DNA from: Oscillospiraceae bacterium
GTDB lineage: Bacteria > Bacillota > Clostridia > Oscillospirales > QAMX01
Assembly: GCA_015067705.1 (NCBI GenBank)
Contig: SVLW01000017.1
Span: forward strand, 1-40,458
Direction of reading: 5' to 3'
DNA length: 40,458 nucleotides
Shown here: in pieces, positions 1-8,116 of the stretch
How the letters are laid out: every line of letters begins with the position of its first letter
How positions within the stretch are numbered: position 1 is the stretch's first letter
Notes under the pieces: generated by a model
The model's input: the letters and a program-made list of their open reading frames with translations, nothing else
Databases searched by the model: none
Told to the model about the DNA's origin: nothing
Program-made: the position numbers and the translations under genes

Positions 1-516
1 GAGCTGTCCTGCGCGGGTGGTGGCGCCGATGAGGGTAAAGGGTTTTAAGTCCAGACGGATGGACCGGGCGGAAGGGCCCTTGCCCAGGATGATATCCAGC
101 GCAAAATCCTCCATAGCGGGATAGAGCACCTCCTCCGCGTTGCGGTTCAGGCGGTGGATCTCGTCCACGAAGAGGATGTCGCCGGTGTCGAGACTGGTGA
201 GCAGTGCCGCCAGGTCGCCGGCCTTTTCAATGGCGGGGCCGGAGGTGATGCGGATATTCACGCCCATTTCGTTGGCGATGATGCTGGCAAGGGTGGTCTT
301 GCCCAGGCCCGGCGGGCCGTAGAGCAGCACATGGTCCAGTGCCTCGCCTCTTGCCCGGGCGGCCTCGATAAACACGCTTAAATTATCCTTCACCTTTTCC
401 TGACCCGTAAAGTCCTGCAGGCGTCTGGGCCGCAGCGAGCCCTCTGCATCGTCCTCAAGACGCGGCGTCATGGAAAGGATTCGTTCTTCATTCTGATCTT
501 CAAATTCGATGCTCAT
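1..516 (-). CDS. ruvB: Holliday junction branch migration ATPase RuvB (partial, C-terminus beyond left edge)
   Basis: Hexameric AAA+ motor that drives branch migration of RuvA-bound Holliday junctions. The 172 visible codons start at ATG 516 and remain open to position 1, so the protein is cut by the window and not broken. Visible features are the N-terminal [18 protein letters not shown] segment, Walker [10 protein letters not shown], Walker B DEIHRLN and the GATTRAG sensor-1 region, all typical of RuvB. The C-terminal winged-helix domain is outside the window. It is the last visible gene of a ruvC-ruvA-ruvB order, starting 21 nt after ruvA ends, so it is probably co-transcribed. Identification is very secure. 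Confidence 0.97.
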   Translation of the reverse strand, partial: MSIEFEDQNEERILSMTPRLEDDAEGSLRPRRLQDFTGQEKVKDNLSVFIEAARARGEALDHVLLYGPPGLGKTTLASIIANEMGVNIRITSGPAIEKAGDLAALLTSLDTGDILFVDEIHRLNRNAEEVLYPAMEDFALDIILGKGPSARSIRLDLKPFTLIGATTRAGQL

Positions 517-537
517 ACGTTCCTCTTATATCCTTTT

Positions 538-1140
538 TCACTTGGACAGGGTTTTCAGGGCGGCGCGGATCATGTCCTCCACATTCATGGCGGCGGGATC
601 AAAACCGCGCAGGGCCGCGGTGGCCTCCGATGCGGAGTAACCGAGCACCTGCAGGGCCATGCGGGCCTCGTCCAGGGCATTGCTGCCGGCGAGGACTGCG
701 CCGGGCTGGTAGGCGTCGGCGGAGATCGTATCCTTCAGTTTGCCCTTCATCTTGTCTTTCAGTTCCAGAATGATCCGCTGGGCCAGCTTTTTGCCCACGC
801 CCGGTGCGGCGGTGAGGGCGCGCTCGTCATCATTGAGTACCGCCATGGCAAAGCGCTCCGGCGTTACCGTGGAGAGGATGGAGAGGCCCACCTTCATGCC
901 CACACCGGAGATGCCCACCAGAAGGAGGAAGGTGTTCCGCTCCTCAATATCCGCAAAGCCATAGAGCTCCATGGCGTCCTCCCGGACATGGAGATGGGTA
1001 TAAAGCCGGGATTTCTGTCCCAGATGGAGATTTGCCTGGGTCATGGTGGTGACGTGGCAGAGATAGCCGACGCCGCCGCAGTCCACCACGGTGATGGACG
1101 GCTCCTGATGGGTAATGGTTCCTTCCAGATAGTAAAACAT
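538..1140 (-). CDS. ruvA: Holliday junction DNA-binding protein RuvA
   Basis: Tetrameric junction-binding subunit that loads RuvB rings onto Holliday junctions during recombinational repair. At 200 aa it has the usual RuvA length. An N-terminal OB fold begins MFYYLEGTITHQEPSITVVD. Tandem helix-hairpin-helix motifs follow in the middle, seen as LVGISGVGMKVGLSIL and LTAAPGVGKKLAQRI. A C-terminal three-helix domain (about 155-200) ends in MIRAALKTLSK. The ATG at 1140 is preceded by GAGGTGA, which overlaps the end of ruvC, and only 3 nt separate the genes, so the two are likely translationally coupled. Confidence 0.97.
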   Translation of the reverse strand: MFYYLEGTITHQEPSITVVDCGGVGYLCHVTTMTQANLHLGQKSRLYTHLHVREDAMELYGFADIEERNTFLLLVGISGVGMKVGLSILSTVTPERFAMAVLNDDERALTAAPGVGKKLAQRIILELKDKMKGKLKDTISADAYQPGAVLAGSNALDEARMALQVLGYSASEATAALRGFDPAAMNVEDMIRAALKTLSK

Positions 1141-1143
1141 AAG

Positions 1144-1638
1144 TCACCTCGTATAATCGGAGAGCAGGGAAGTGGAGGCCTGGGCATGGCAGAGAGCAAC
1201 GGCCAGAGCATCGGCGGCGTCGTCGGGCTTTGGGATGGCGGAGAGATTCAAAAGCACCTTCGTCATCTCCATGACCTGCCGTTTCTCCGCGCGGCCATAG
1301 CCCACCACCGCCTGTTTCACCTGCAGGGGGGTGTATTCAAAAATCGGCACATGGTGATTCTGACAGGCCAGAAGGATGATGCCCCGGGCCTGGGCCACCT
1401 GGATGCCGGTGGTGATATTGGTGTTGAAAAACAGTTCCTCAATGGCGGCGGCGTCGGGGCGATATGCCTCCAAAAGCACGCACATATCCTCATAAATGGA
1501 CTGGAGACGCTCCGCCATGGGGGTGTGCGCGGGGGTGCGGATGGCGCCGTGACGGATCTCCCGGCTGCGCATGCCGTCCGATTCAATAAAGCCGAAACCC
1601 ACGATGGCAAAGCCCGGGTCGATGCCGAATATCGTCAT
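1144..1638 (-). CDS. ruvC: Crossover junction endodeoxyribonuclease RuvC
   Basis: Dimeric resolvase that nicks Holliday junctions symmetrically. At 164 aa it is of normal length. It begins MTIFGIDPGFAIVGFG, carrying the first catalytic Asp in the RNase-H-like fold. It continues with AAAIEELFFNTNITTGI (catalytic Glu region) and ends with the KPDDAADALAVALCHA motif holding the last acidic residues. The ATG at 1638 follows a GAGAGG ribosome site. It is the first gene of ruvC-ruvA-ruvB, with a sigma-A-type promoter immediately upstream. The short C-terminal tail after the DDAADALA motif is usual. Confidence 0.97.
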   Translation of the reverse strand: MTIFGIDPGFAIVGFGFIESDGMRSREIRHGAIRTPAHTPMAERLQSIYEDMCVLLEAYRPDAAAIEELFFNTNITTGIQVAQARGIILLACQNHHVPIFEYTPLQVKQAVVGYGRAEKRQVMEMTKVLLNLSAIPKPDDAADALAVALCHAQASTSLLSDYTR

Positions 1639-1674
1639 GATTTCCTCTCGATCCTTCCATTCATTCTTCCCTTT

Positions 1675-1703
1675 ATTTTACCAGTTGGCGGAAGTTCCGT
1701 CAA
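1675..1703 (-). promoter_or_regulatory. Sigma-A-type promoter for ruvCAB
   Basis: On the minus strand TTGACG (1703-1698) and TAAAAT (1680-1675) are separated by exactly 17 bp and lie 37 nt upstream of the ruvC start. No LexA-like site was recognised nearby. Confidence 0.7.
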
Positions 1704-1727
1704 GGGACAGAGAACATTCGTTTTGAC

Positions 1728-1761
1728 AAAAAAGGATCACCGCCGGGAAAAGCGGTGATCC
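1728..1761 (-). terminator. Intrinsic terminator of the MATE gene
   Basis: Perfect 10-bp stem GGATCACCGC (1734-1743) with GCGGTGATCC (1752-1761) and an 8-nt loop. Read on the minus strand it is followed by a run of six T. It separates the MATE gene from the ruvC promoter. Confidence 0.9.
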
Positions 1762-1773
1762 GGGTATCGATCT

Positions 1774-3135
1774 TCACTTGGATTCTGCGGGAAGTTCTGC
1801 CGCAAAGCGGCGCTTCAGGCGGCGGAGGCAGACCACATAGGCGGGGATCAGGAAGAGATCCGCCATGGACCAGGCCAGGGGATTTGAGAAGCAAACGCCC
1901 GCATAGCCGAACCAGTTCGCCAGGCCATAGGCCACGAAGAAGCGGGCAATGGTCTCAAACACGCCCGCCAGCATGGCAAGGTGCGCATAGCCCATACCCT
2001 GCAGGGAGAAGCGGTAGACCAGCACGCCCGTGAGGAACACGAGATTGCACATGGAGGTCAGCATGAAGCGGCGGCCAAAGGCAACGGCGTCCGCCTCTCC
2101 GGCTCCCAAGAGGAGCCGCAGCATGGGCGTACCGAAGAGAAGCGTCAGCACCAGAATGACGGCGGCCATGGCAAGGCCCAGAATGGTGGCCTGCTTCACG
2201 CCAAGGCTGACCCGATCCATCTTTCTGGCGCCCACGTTCTGGCCCACATAGGTGGCCATGGTGGCGCCCAGCGCCTCCAGAGGTGCGGTGAGCACGCCAT
2301 AGATCTTCTGGGCCGCGGCAATACCGGCCACGGCGTGTTCGCCAAAGGAATTGAAGGCGGTCTGCACCACGATGCCGCCCGCGGAGGTGATGCCCACCTG
2401 GAGACCCATGGGGAGACCAATGACCATCAGCCGCTGCATGGCGGGCCACTCGATGCGCCAGTCCTCCCGCTGCATCAGCAGAATGGGGAAGTGCCGCCGC
2501 ATATGGACGAGACAGGCGATGCCGGACACGCCCTGGGCCAATACGGTGGCCAGCGCCGCACCGGTGACGCCCCACTGGAATACCAGAATGAAGAGAAGGT
2601 CCAGAAGGATATTCAGAATGGAGGATACGATCAGGAAAAAGAGGGGAGAGCGGCTGTCGCCCAGGGCGCGGATAATGGCGACACAGAGATTATAAAGCAG
2701 GATAAAAGGAATGCCCGCAAAAACCACCACCATATAGTCATAGGCGTACTGGAGGGCATTCGCCGGCGTTTTCATGGCGATGAGGATCTGTTTGCACAGC
2801 AGCACCACCGTGACCGTCACCACCAGAGAAATGGCGGCGGTGAGCCAGGCACTGCCGGTCACATAGCGTCGCAGGGCGCGGTGATCTCTGGCGCCGAAGG
2901 CCTGTGTCACCGGCACGGCAAAGCCGGCGGTGATGCCCGTGCAGGTGCCCACGATCATGCCGTTCAGAGAGGACGTGGAGCCCACGCCCGCCAGGGCGTC
3001 AAGACCCAGCGCACGGCCCACGATCATGGTGTCCACCATGTTATAAAGCTGCTGGAACAGCATCCCCAAAAAGAGGGGAATACAGAACTGAATCACGGAT
3101 TTCAGCGGGGAGCCGCTGGTCATATCTCTTGTCAT
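1774..3135 (-). CDS. MATE family efflux transporter
   Basis: Multidrug/toxin exporter of the MATE fold, expected to use a Na+ or H+ gradient in the cytoplasmic membrane. The 453 aa contain about twelve hydrophobic segments. The N-terminal signature FCIPLFLGMLFQQLYNMVDTMIVGRALG and the mid-protein repeat of the same pattern are typical of the DinF/NorM-like branch common in Firmicutes. The ATG at 3135 follows AGGAGA. An alternative in-frame ATG at 3123 would remove four residues. It is monocistronic, with its own promoter and terminator. The substrate cannot be inferred. The neighbouring sugar genes are divergent and need not be related. Confidence 0.93.
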   Translation of the reverse strand: MTRDMTSGSPLKSVIQFCIPLFLGMLFQQLYNMVDTMIVGRALGLDALAGVGSTSSLNGMIVGTCTGITAGFAVPVTQAFGARDHRALRRYVTGSAWLTAAISLVVTVTVVLLCKQILIAMKTPANALQYAYDYMVVVFAGIPFILLYNLCVAIIRALGDSRSPLFFLIVSSILNILLDLLFILVFQWGVTGAALATVLAQGVSGIACLVHMRRHFPILLMQREDWRIEWPAMQRLMVIGLPMGLQVGITSAGGIVVQTAFNSFGEHAVAGIAAAQKIYGVLTAPLEALGATMATYVGQNVGARKMDRVSLGVKQATILGLAMAAVILVLTLLFGTPMLRLLLGAGEADAVAFGRRFMLTSMCNLVFLTGVLVYRFSLQGMGYAHLAMLAGVFETIARFFVAYGLANWFGYAGVCFSNPLAWSMADLFLIPAYVVCLRRLKRRFAAELPAESK

Positions 3136-3192
3136 GGCCTTCTCCTGTTCCGCCGTGGAAAATCATGGAAAAATTGCACGGCATCCGGGAAT

Positions 3193-3221
3193 AGTATAGT
3201 CCCAGCGACCGCCGAAAACAA
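3193..3221 (-). promoter_or_regulatory. Sigma-A-type promoter for the MATE gene, overlapped by a near-palindrome
   Basis: Minus-strand TTGTTT (3221-3216), a 17-bp spacer and TATACT (3198-3193). The -10 region sits inside an imperfect palindrome, GGGAATAGTATAGTCCC (3187-3203), which could be a repressor site; that part is inference. Confidence 0.6.
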
Positions 3222-3311
3222 GAGGCTTTTCGAAAAATTATCGATCATTTTTTCCATATTTTTTCCGGTATTCGGGCGGAAGCGGAAGATAGACAGTTTC
3301 CGAGAGAAGCC

Positions 3312-3340
3312 TTGGAGCTTCCCGGGAAGTGTGGTATAAT
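3312..3340 (+). promoter_or_regulatory. Sigma-A-type promoter for the GH43 operon, with a palindrome in the spacer
   Basis: TTGGAG (3312-3317), 17 bp, TATAAT (3335-3340), then a leader of about 35 nt and GGAGG (3370-3374) before ATG 3382. The spacer contains the perfect 12-bp palindrome CTTCCCGGGAAG (3318-3329), positioned where a bound repressor would block RNA polymerase. Confidence 0.75.
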
Positions 3341-3381
3341 GACGGTATCATGTTTTATTTGTGATTTTTGGAGGAAACACC

Positions 3382-5151
3382 ATGGCAGAACGTATTCTGT
3401 TATCTCTTCATACCCGCCTGCCGCTGCCGGAAACTTATCCGGACGGACTGGCACGCAGCATCCACTTCGCCGTCTCGGACGGCGGCGCCGCCACGCCGCT
3501 GCGCGCCAATTACGGCATTCTCTTTGCAGAGGGCACCCTGGACGCGAGTAACGTGATCAAACCCAAGGGCGTGAAAAATCCCATGATCTCCCGCCTGCCG
3601 GACGGCGGCTTTGCCATTACTGCCGTGCGCACCTGTGAAAACGGCTCGAAGGACGAGGAGAGCCGGGGACAGTTCCTTCTCTGGCGCAGCCATGACCTCT
3701 GCCGCTTTACGGCACAGCGCCTGATCGCCGTGCCGGGCGGGGAATATCTGGAGGCCGCCCGCCTGACGGAAAGTGAGGACGGACGTTATACGGCACTCTG
3801 GCAGGATGCCACCGGCCGCTGGTACACCGCCTGCGCCGCTACTTTGGATGAGCTGGCGGACGCCGAAGCGCAGGCCGCGGACGCGCCCGTATCCGGCAAT
3901 ACCGTGGAGCTTTCCCGGGCAGAATATGACGCCCTTCTGACCTATTGGTCGCCGCTGACCCATACGGCAAACGACGTGCCGGAGACCATCACGGCGGCAT
4001 CCGCCGATGAACTTGCCGCCATCCGCGTAAACGCGGTCTATTCTGACGGCAGCACCCACGGAAAGTGCGTGGACTGGGATCTCAGCGGCGTGGATTTTGC
4101 AAAGCCCGGCGCTTATCCCATCCGCGGCCGCATGACGGCCCGCAGCTTCCGCTTCCCGCTGGTGGAGAATTTCGCCGACCCGGTGCTCTTCCGCTGGGAG
4201 GGAAAGTATTACTTCATCGCCACCAACGACGGCATGAACGACGTGGGCCTCTATGCCAAGGAGGCCGACACCATCGAGGGCCTCTTCCGCGAGGACTGCC
4301 CCTTCCATCTGATCCTGCCCTATGATCCCGCCCGTCATCTGATCCAGACCTTCTGGGCGCCGGAATTCCACGTAATCGGCGGCGAGCTTTATATCCTCTT
4401 TGCCGTGGGCGGCGAGAAGTGGGCGCCGCAGTGCCATCTGATGCACCTGAAAAAGGGCGGATCCATCATTGATGAGAATTCCTGGGAGGATCCCATCCGC
4501 GTCCTGCTGCCGAACGGAGAGAATCTCACGGACGACGGCATCTCTCTTGATATGACCTACTTCGAGGCCGGCGGCACGCCCTATGTGTGCTGGTCCTATC
4601 GTTTCGCCATCGGTACGCCGCTGGACTCCGGCTCCATGCTCTATATCGCAAAGGCCGATCCCGCCCGTCCCTGGCAGCTTGCAAGCGAGCCGGTGCTGAT
4701 CTCCCGCCCCATGTACGGCTGGGAAAATGTGCAGGGCACCATCAATAACGAGGGTCCCTACGCGCTGGTGACGGAGGATACCGTCTATCTGACCTATTCC
4801 GGTGGTGACGCCCGGGGATACAAGTACGTTCTGGGCTTCCTGACCGCCGATCCCACGGCCGATCTCACGGATCCCGCCGCCTGGACGAAGTCGCCCACGG
4901 CCATGCTGGCCTTCCCGGATGTGCCGGGACAGTACGGCTGCGGCCATCATTCCTACTTCCGCGACACGGACGGCACCCTCTATATGGGTTATCACGCCGC
5001 CACCGGCTATACTGCGAAGATTGCGATGTCCAGCTTCCGCCGCGTACAGATCGACTGGGAGGGACGCCCACGCCTCGACCTCTCCGCGGAGCGCGACCTG
5101 AACCCGGCGCTTGCCGAAATCCGCACCACCCTCATCGTCCCGGAGGCATAA
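3382..5151 (+). CDS. GH43-type glycoside hydrolase with an Ig-like insert
   Basis: Predicted cytoplasmic glycosidase of the five-bladed-propeller GH43 superfamily, likely acting on arabinose- or xylose-containing oligosaccharides. ATG 3382 is chosen because GGAGG lies 7 nt upstream, giving 589 aa with no signal peptide. Residues about 1-165 look like a partial or degenerate propeller (WRSHDL, ARLTESEDGRY, WQDATGRWY). A bacterial Ig-like region with AVYSDGSTHG and FAKPGAYPIRG follows. The catalytic propeller starts near residue 255. It has the canonical Asp266 in FADP (general base), WAPE ending at residue 328, Asp390 in LDMTYF (pKa modulator candidate) and Glu457 in NNEGP (general acid). It is first of three GH43 genes in one transcript. 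The exact substrate cannot be read from sequence. Confidence 0.85.
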   Translation: MAERILLSLHTRLPLPETYPDGLARSIHFAVSDGGAATPLRANYGILFAEGTLDASNVIKPKGVKNPMISRLPDGGFAITAVRTCENGSKDEESRGQFLLWRSHDLCRFTAQRLIAVPGGEYLEAARLTESEDGRYTALWQDATGRWYTACAATLDELADAEAQAADAPVSGNTVELSRAEYDALLTYWSPLTHTANDVPETITAASADELAAIRVNAVYSDGSTHGKCVDWDLSGVDFAKPGAYPIRGRMTARSFRFPLVENFADPVLFRWEGKYYFIATNDGMNDVGLYAKEADTIEGLFREDCPFHLILPYDPARHLIQTFWAPEFHVIGGELYILFAVGGEKWAPQCHLMHLKKGGSIIDENSWEDPIRVLLPNGENLTDDGISLDMTYFEAGGTPYVCWSYRFAIGTPLDSGSMLYIAKADPARPWQLASEPVLISRPMYGWENVQGTINNEGPYALVTEDTVYLTYSGGDARGYKYVLGFLTADPTADLTDPAAWTKSPTAMLAFPDVPGQYGCGHHSYFRDTDGTLYMGYHAATGYTAKIAMSSFRRVQIDWEGRPRLDLSAERDLNPALAEIRTTLIVPEA

Positions 5152-5203
5152 GGCCCCGGGCAATCACCAGGTATCAAAACTCATGGATAAAGGAGCGAAT
5201 CTT

Positions 5204-6628
5204 ATGAAGAAACAGGCATTCAATCCCTATCTGCCCTCCTGGGAATATATCCCGGACGGGGAACCCTACGTCTTTGACGGACGTGTGTATGTCTATGGCT
5301 CCCATGACCTCTTTAACGGTCATGTGTTCTGCCTGGGCGACTATGTGTGCTGGTCTGCACCGGTGGATGATCTGGGGAACTGGCGCTATGAAGGCGTGAT
5401 CTATGAAAAAACCCAGGATCCCTTAAACGCCGACGCCTCCATGTGTCTCTATGCCCCCGACGTGGTGGTGGGCCCGGACGGCCGGTATTACCTCTATTAT
5501 GTGCTGGATCATGTGGATGTGGTGTCTGTGGCGGTGTGCGACACGCCGGCGGGCAAGTATGAGTTCTATGGCTATGTCCACTACGAGGACGGCACGCGCC
5601 TGGGCGAAAAGCCCGGGGACGAGCCCCAGTTCGATCCCGGCGTGCTTCTGGACGACGACGGCAAGATCTACATGTACACCGGCTTCTGCGGCCGCGGCGA
5701 CAAGTCCCGCACCGGCGCCATGTGCACGGTGCTCCAGCCCGATATGCTGACGGTTCTCGAGCATCACAAGGCCGTGATCCCCGGCGGCGCCTATTCCGGC
5801 GGCACGGAGTTTGAAGGCCATGCCTTCTTCGAGGCCCCCTCCATCCGCAAGATCGCGGGACAGTATTATCTCATCTATTCCTCTCAGGTGATGCACGAGC
5901 TATGCTATGCAGTGAGTGACCGTCCCACCGAGGGCTTCCGCTATGGCGGCGTCATCGTATCAAACTGCGATATCGGCATCGATACCTATAAACCTGCGGG
6001 CAAACCCGCGGCATTCGGCTCCAATAACCACGGCGGTCTCGTGGAGATCGAAGGGCAGTGGTACATTTTCTATCACCGCCACACCAACGGCACCTGGTAC
6101 AGCCGCCAGGGCTGCGCCGAGCCGGTGGAGATCCTCGAAGACGGCAGAATCCCCCAGGTGGAGATCACCTCCTGCGGCCTGAATGGCGGCCCGCTGGTAG
6201 GTCGCGGCGAGTATCCGGCCTACATTGCCTGCCACATTATGCTGGAGGGCGGAGAAGAGGATGAAAACCCCATGTGGAGCATGCTGCGCCGCCTGCCCAC
6301 CGCACCCCGTGTCACTCAGGACGGCCGCGACGGTGACGAGATCCCGGCACATATCATGAACATCCAGAACGGCTGCACCATCGGCTTTAAGTATTTCGAG
6401 ATGCAGAACGTCACAAAGATCACGGTCACCACCCGCGCCTATGCCGGCGGCCACTTTGAGGTGAAAACCGCATGGGACGGCGAAGTGCTGGCCACCATTC
6501 CGCTCCGGAACGCCAATGTCTGGACGGAGTTTTCTGCCGATGTGGCGATCCCCGACGGCAAACAGGCGCTTTATCTCACCTATCGCGGCTTCAGCAGCCC
6601 CCAGCTTAAGAGCATCACGCTGGCATAA
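5204..6628 (+). CDS. GH43-type glycoside hydrolase with C-terminal CBM6-like domain (copy 1 of tandem pair)
   Basis: Predicted intracellular beta-xylosidase/alpha-L-arabinofuranosidase-type enzyme of 474 aa without a signal peptide. ATG 5204 follows AAAGGAG. The N-terminal propeller shows YVFDGRVYVYGSHD, YAPDVV (Asp86), FDPGVLLDDDG (Asp144, pKa-modulator position) and FFEAPSIRK (Glu210, general acid position). The first-blade Asp-Pro that normally carries the general base reads Gly-Glu-Pro here, with Glu20. The last 75 or so residues (VTKITVTTRAY to LKSITLA) look like a CBM6-type beta-sandwich. The next gene is a close paralogue. Substrate is unknown; pentose oligosaccharides are an inference from fold and nearby xylB. 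Confidence 0.87.
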   Translation: MKKQAFNPYLPSWEYIPDGEPYVFDGRVYVYGSHDLFNGHVFCLGDYVCWSAPVDDLGNWRYEGVIYEKTQDPLNADASMCLYAPDVVVGPDGRYYLYYVLDHVDVVSVAVCDTPAGKYEFYGYVHYEDGTRLGEKPGDEPQFDPGVLLDDDGKIYMYTGFCGRGDKSRTGAMCTVLQPDMLTVLEHHKAVIPGGAYSGGTEFEGHAFFEAPSIRKIAGQYYLIYSSQVMHELCYAVSDRPTEGFRYGGVIVSNCDIGIDTYKPAGKPAAFGSNNHGGLVEIEGQWYIFYHRHTNGTWYSRQGCAEPVEILEDGRIPQVEITSCGLNGGPLVGRGEYPAYIACHIMLEGGEEDENPMWSMLRRLPTAPRVTQDGRDGDEIPAHIMNIQNGCTIGFKYFEMQNVTKITVTTRAYAGGHFEVKTAWDGEVLATIPLRNANVWTEFSADVAIPDGKQALYLTYRGFSSPQLKSITLA

Positions 6629-6661
6629 AAACCGGATGATTGGATAAAAGGAGAATTCATT

Positions 6662-8074
6662 ATGAAAAAGCAGGCATTCAATCCCTATCTGCCCTCCTGG
6701 GAATATGTTCCGGACGGCGAGCCCTATGTGTTTGACGGACGTGTGTACGTCTATGGTTCCCACGACTTCTTCAATGGCCATGCCTTCTGCCTTGGCGACT
6801 ATGTGTGCTGGTCCGCACCGGTGGACGACCTGGGGAACTGGCGCTATGAAGGCGTCATCTTCCCGAAAGACGGCGATCCGCTGTCTCCCGATGACTCCGG
6901 CTGCCTCTATGCCCCGGACGTAGTCAAGGGCCCCGACGGCCGTTATTACCTCTACTATGTGCTGAGCCATCTGTCCGTGGTTTCCGTGGCGGTCTGCGAC
7001 ACCCCTGCAGGCAAGTACCAGTTCTACGGCCATGTCCATTACGCCGACGGCACCATGCTGGGCGACAAGCCCGGCGACGAGCCGCAGTTTGACCCGGCAG
7101 TGCTCTTAGACGACGACGGCAAGGTCTATCTCTACACCGGCTTCTGCGCCGAGGGTGATAAGTCCCGTCATGGCGCCATGTGCACTCAGCTGGCCCCCGA
7201 TATGGTGACTGTTGTGGAAGGCCCGAAGTTCATCGCCCCCGGCTTTGAATACGCTCCCGGCACCGACTTCTACGGCCACGCCTTCTTCGAGGCACCCTCC
7301 ATCCGTAAGATCAACGGCCGCTACTACTTTGTCTATTCCGGTCAGGGTATGCACGAACTGTGCTATGCCGTCAGCGATAAGCCCGACGCCGATTATACCT
7401 ACGGCGGCGTCATCGTCTCCAACTGCGACCTGAATATCGATACCTATAAGCCCGCCGAGAAGCCCATCGCGTTCTCCGCCAATAACCACGGCGGTTTAGT
7501 CGAGATCAACGGCCAGTGGTACATCTTCTATCATCGCCATACCAATGGTAACTGGTTCTGCCGCCAGGGCTGCGCCGAGCCGGTGGAGATCCTCGAGGAC
7601 GGCTCCATCCCGCAGGTAGAGATCACTTCCTGCGGCCTGAACGGCGGCCCGCTCCTCGGTAAGGGTGAGTACCCGGCATACATCGCCTGCCACATCTATG
7701 GCGAGGACATTGTCTCCCGTGCCGAGATGTTCAACTTCTTCCCGCGTTCTCCCCGCGTCATGCAGGACGGCCGCGACGGCGACGAGATCCCGGCCCATAT
7801 CGACAACATCCAGGACGGCTCCGTCATCGGCTTTAAGTATTTCGATATGCAGGACGTGACCAAGATCACCCTCACCACCCGCGCCTACACCTACGGCTAT
7901 TTCGAGGTCAAGACCGCCATCGACGGCGAAGTGCTGGCCACCGTATACCCGAAGAACTGCAGCGTGTGGACCGACTTCTCCGCCGATATCCAGATGCCGA
8001 ACGGGAAACAGGCCCTCTACCTCTGCTACCACGGCGGCGGCGCCCCGCAGCTGAAGAGCATTACGCTGGAGTGA
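6662..8074 (+). CDS. GH43-type glycoside hydrolase with C-terminal CBM6-like domain (copy 2 of tandem pair)
   Basis: Paralogue of the preceding gene, 470 aa, same domain order and no signal peptide. The first 60 residues differ from copy 1 at only three positions (16, 36 and 41). Similarity also covers the ribosome-site region (GGATAAA(A)GGAG), so the duplication took in the translation signal. Asp86 of YAPDVV, the FDP Asp, the FFEAPSIRK Glu and the unusual GEP at residues 19-21 are all kept. Divergence concentrates around residues 340-365 (IYGEDIVSRAEMFNFF against IMLEGGEEDENPMWSM) and in the C-terminal sandwich. This suggests specificity drift and not decay. It ends the operon just before a strong bidirectional terminator. 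Confidence 0.87.
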   Translation: MKKQAFNPYLPSWEYVPDGEPYVFDGRVYVYGSHDFFNGHAFCLGDYVCWSAPVDDLGNWRYEGVIFPKDGDPLSPDDSGCLYAPDVVKGPDGRYYLYYVLSHLSVVSVAVCDTPAGKYQFYGHVHYADGTMLGDKPGDEPQFDPAVLLDDDGKVYLYTGFCAEGDKSRHGAMCTQLAPDMVTVVEGPKFIAPGFEYAPGTDFYGHAFFEAPSIRKINGRYYFVYSGQGMHELCYAVSDKPDADYTYGGVIVSNCDLNIDTYKPAEKPIAFSANNHGGLVEINGQWYIFYHRHTNGNWFCRQGCAEPVEILEDGSIPQVEITSCGLNGGPLLGKGEYPAYIACHIYGEDIVSRAEMFNFFPRSPRVMQDGRDGDEIPAHIDNIQDGSVIGFKYFDMQDVTKITLTTRAYTYGYFEVKTAIDGEVLATVYPKNCSVWTDFSADIQMPNGKQALYLCYHGGGAPQLKSITLE

Positions 8075-8084
8075 GCATCCACAT

Positions 8085-8116
8085 AAAAAAAGAACCCCCG
8101 AAGGGGTTCTTTTTTT
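8085..8116. terminator. Bidirectional intrinsic terminator between GH43 operon and GH31
   Basis: AGAACCCC (8091-8098) pairs with GGGGTTCT (8103-8110) around a CGAA loop. Six or more A precede it and six T follow, so it works on both strands. It overlaps the GH31 stop codon. Confidence 0.93.

Noticed and set aside
3400-5163. Open reading frame of 587 codons antisense to the first GH43 gene
   Set aside because: Shadow of a GC-rich gene: no ribosome site, composition rich in Gly/Ala/Arg/His, and the plus-strand frame carries all catalytic motifs.
5204-8074. Assembly artefact or pseudogenisation in the repeated GH43 genes
   Set aside because: The copies differ throughout, both are open and full length, and the key residues are kept in each.
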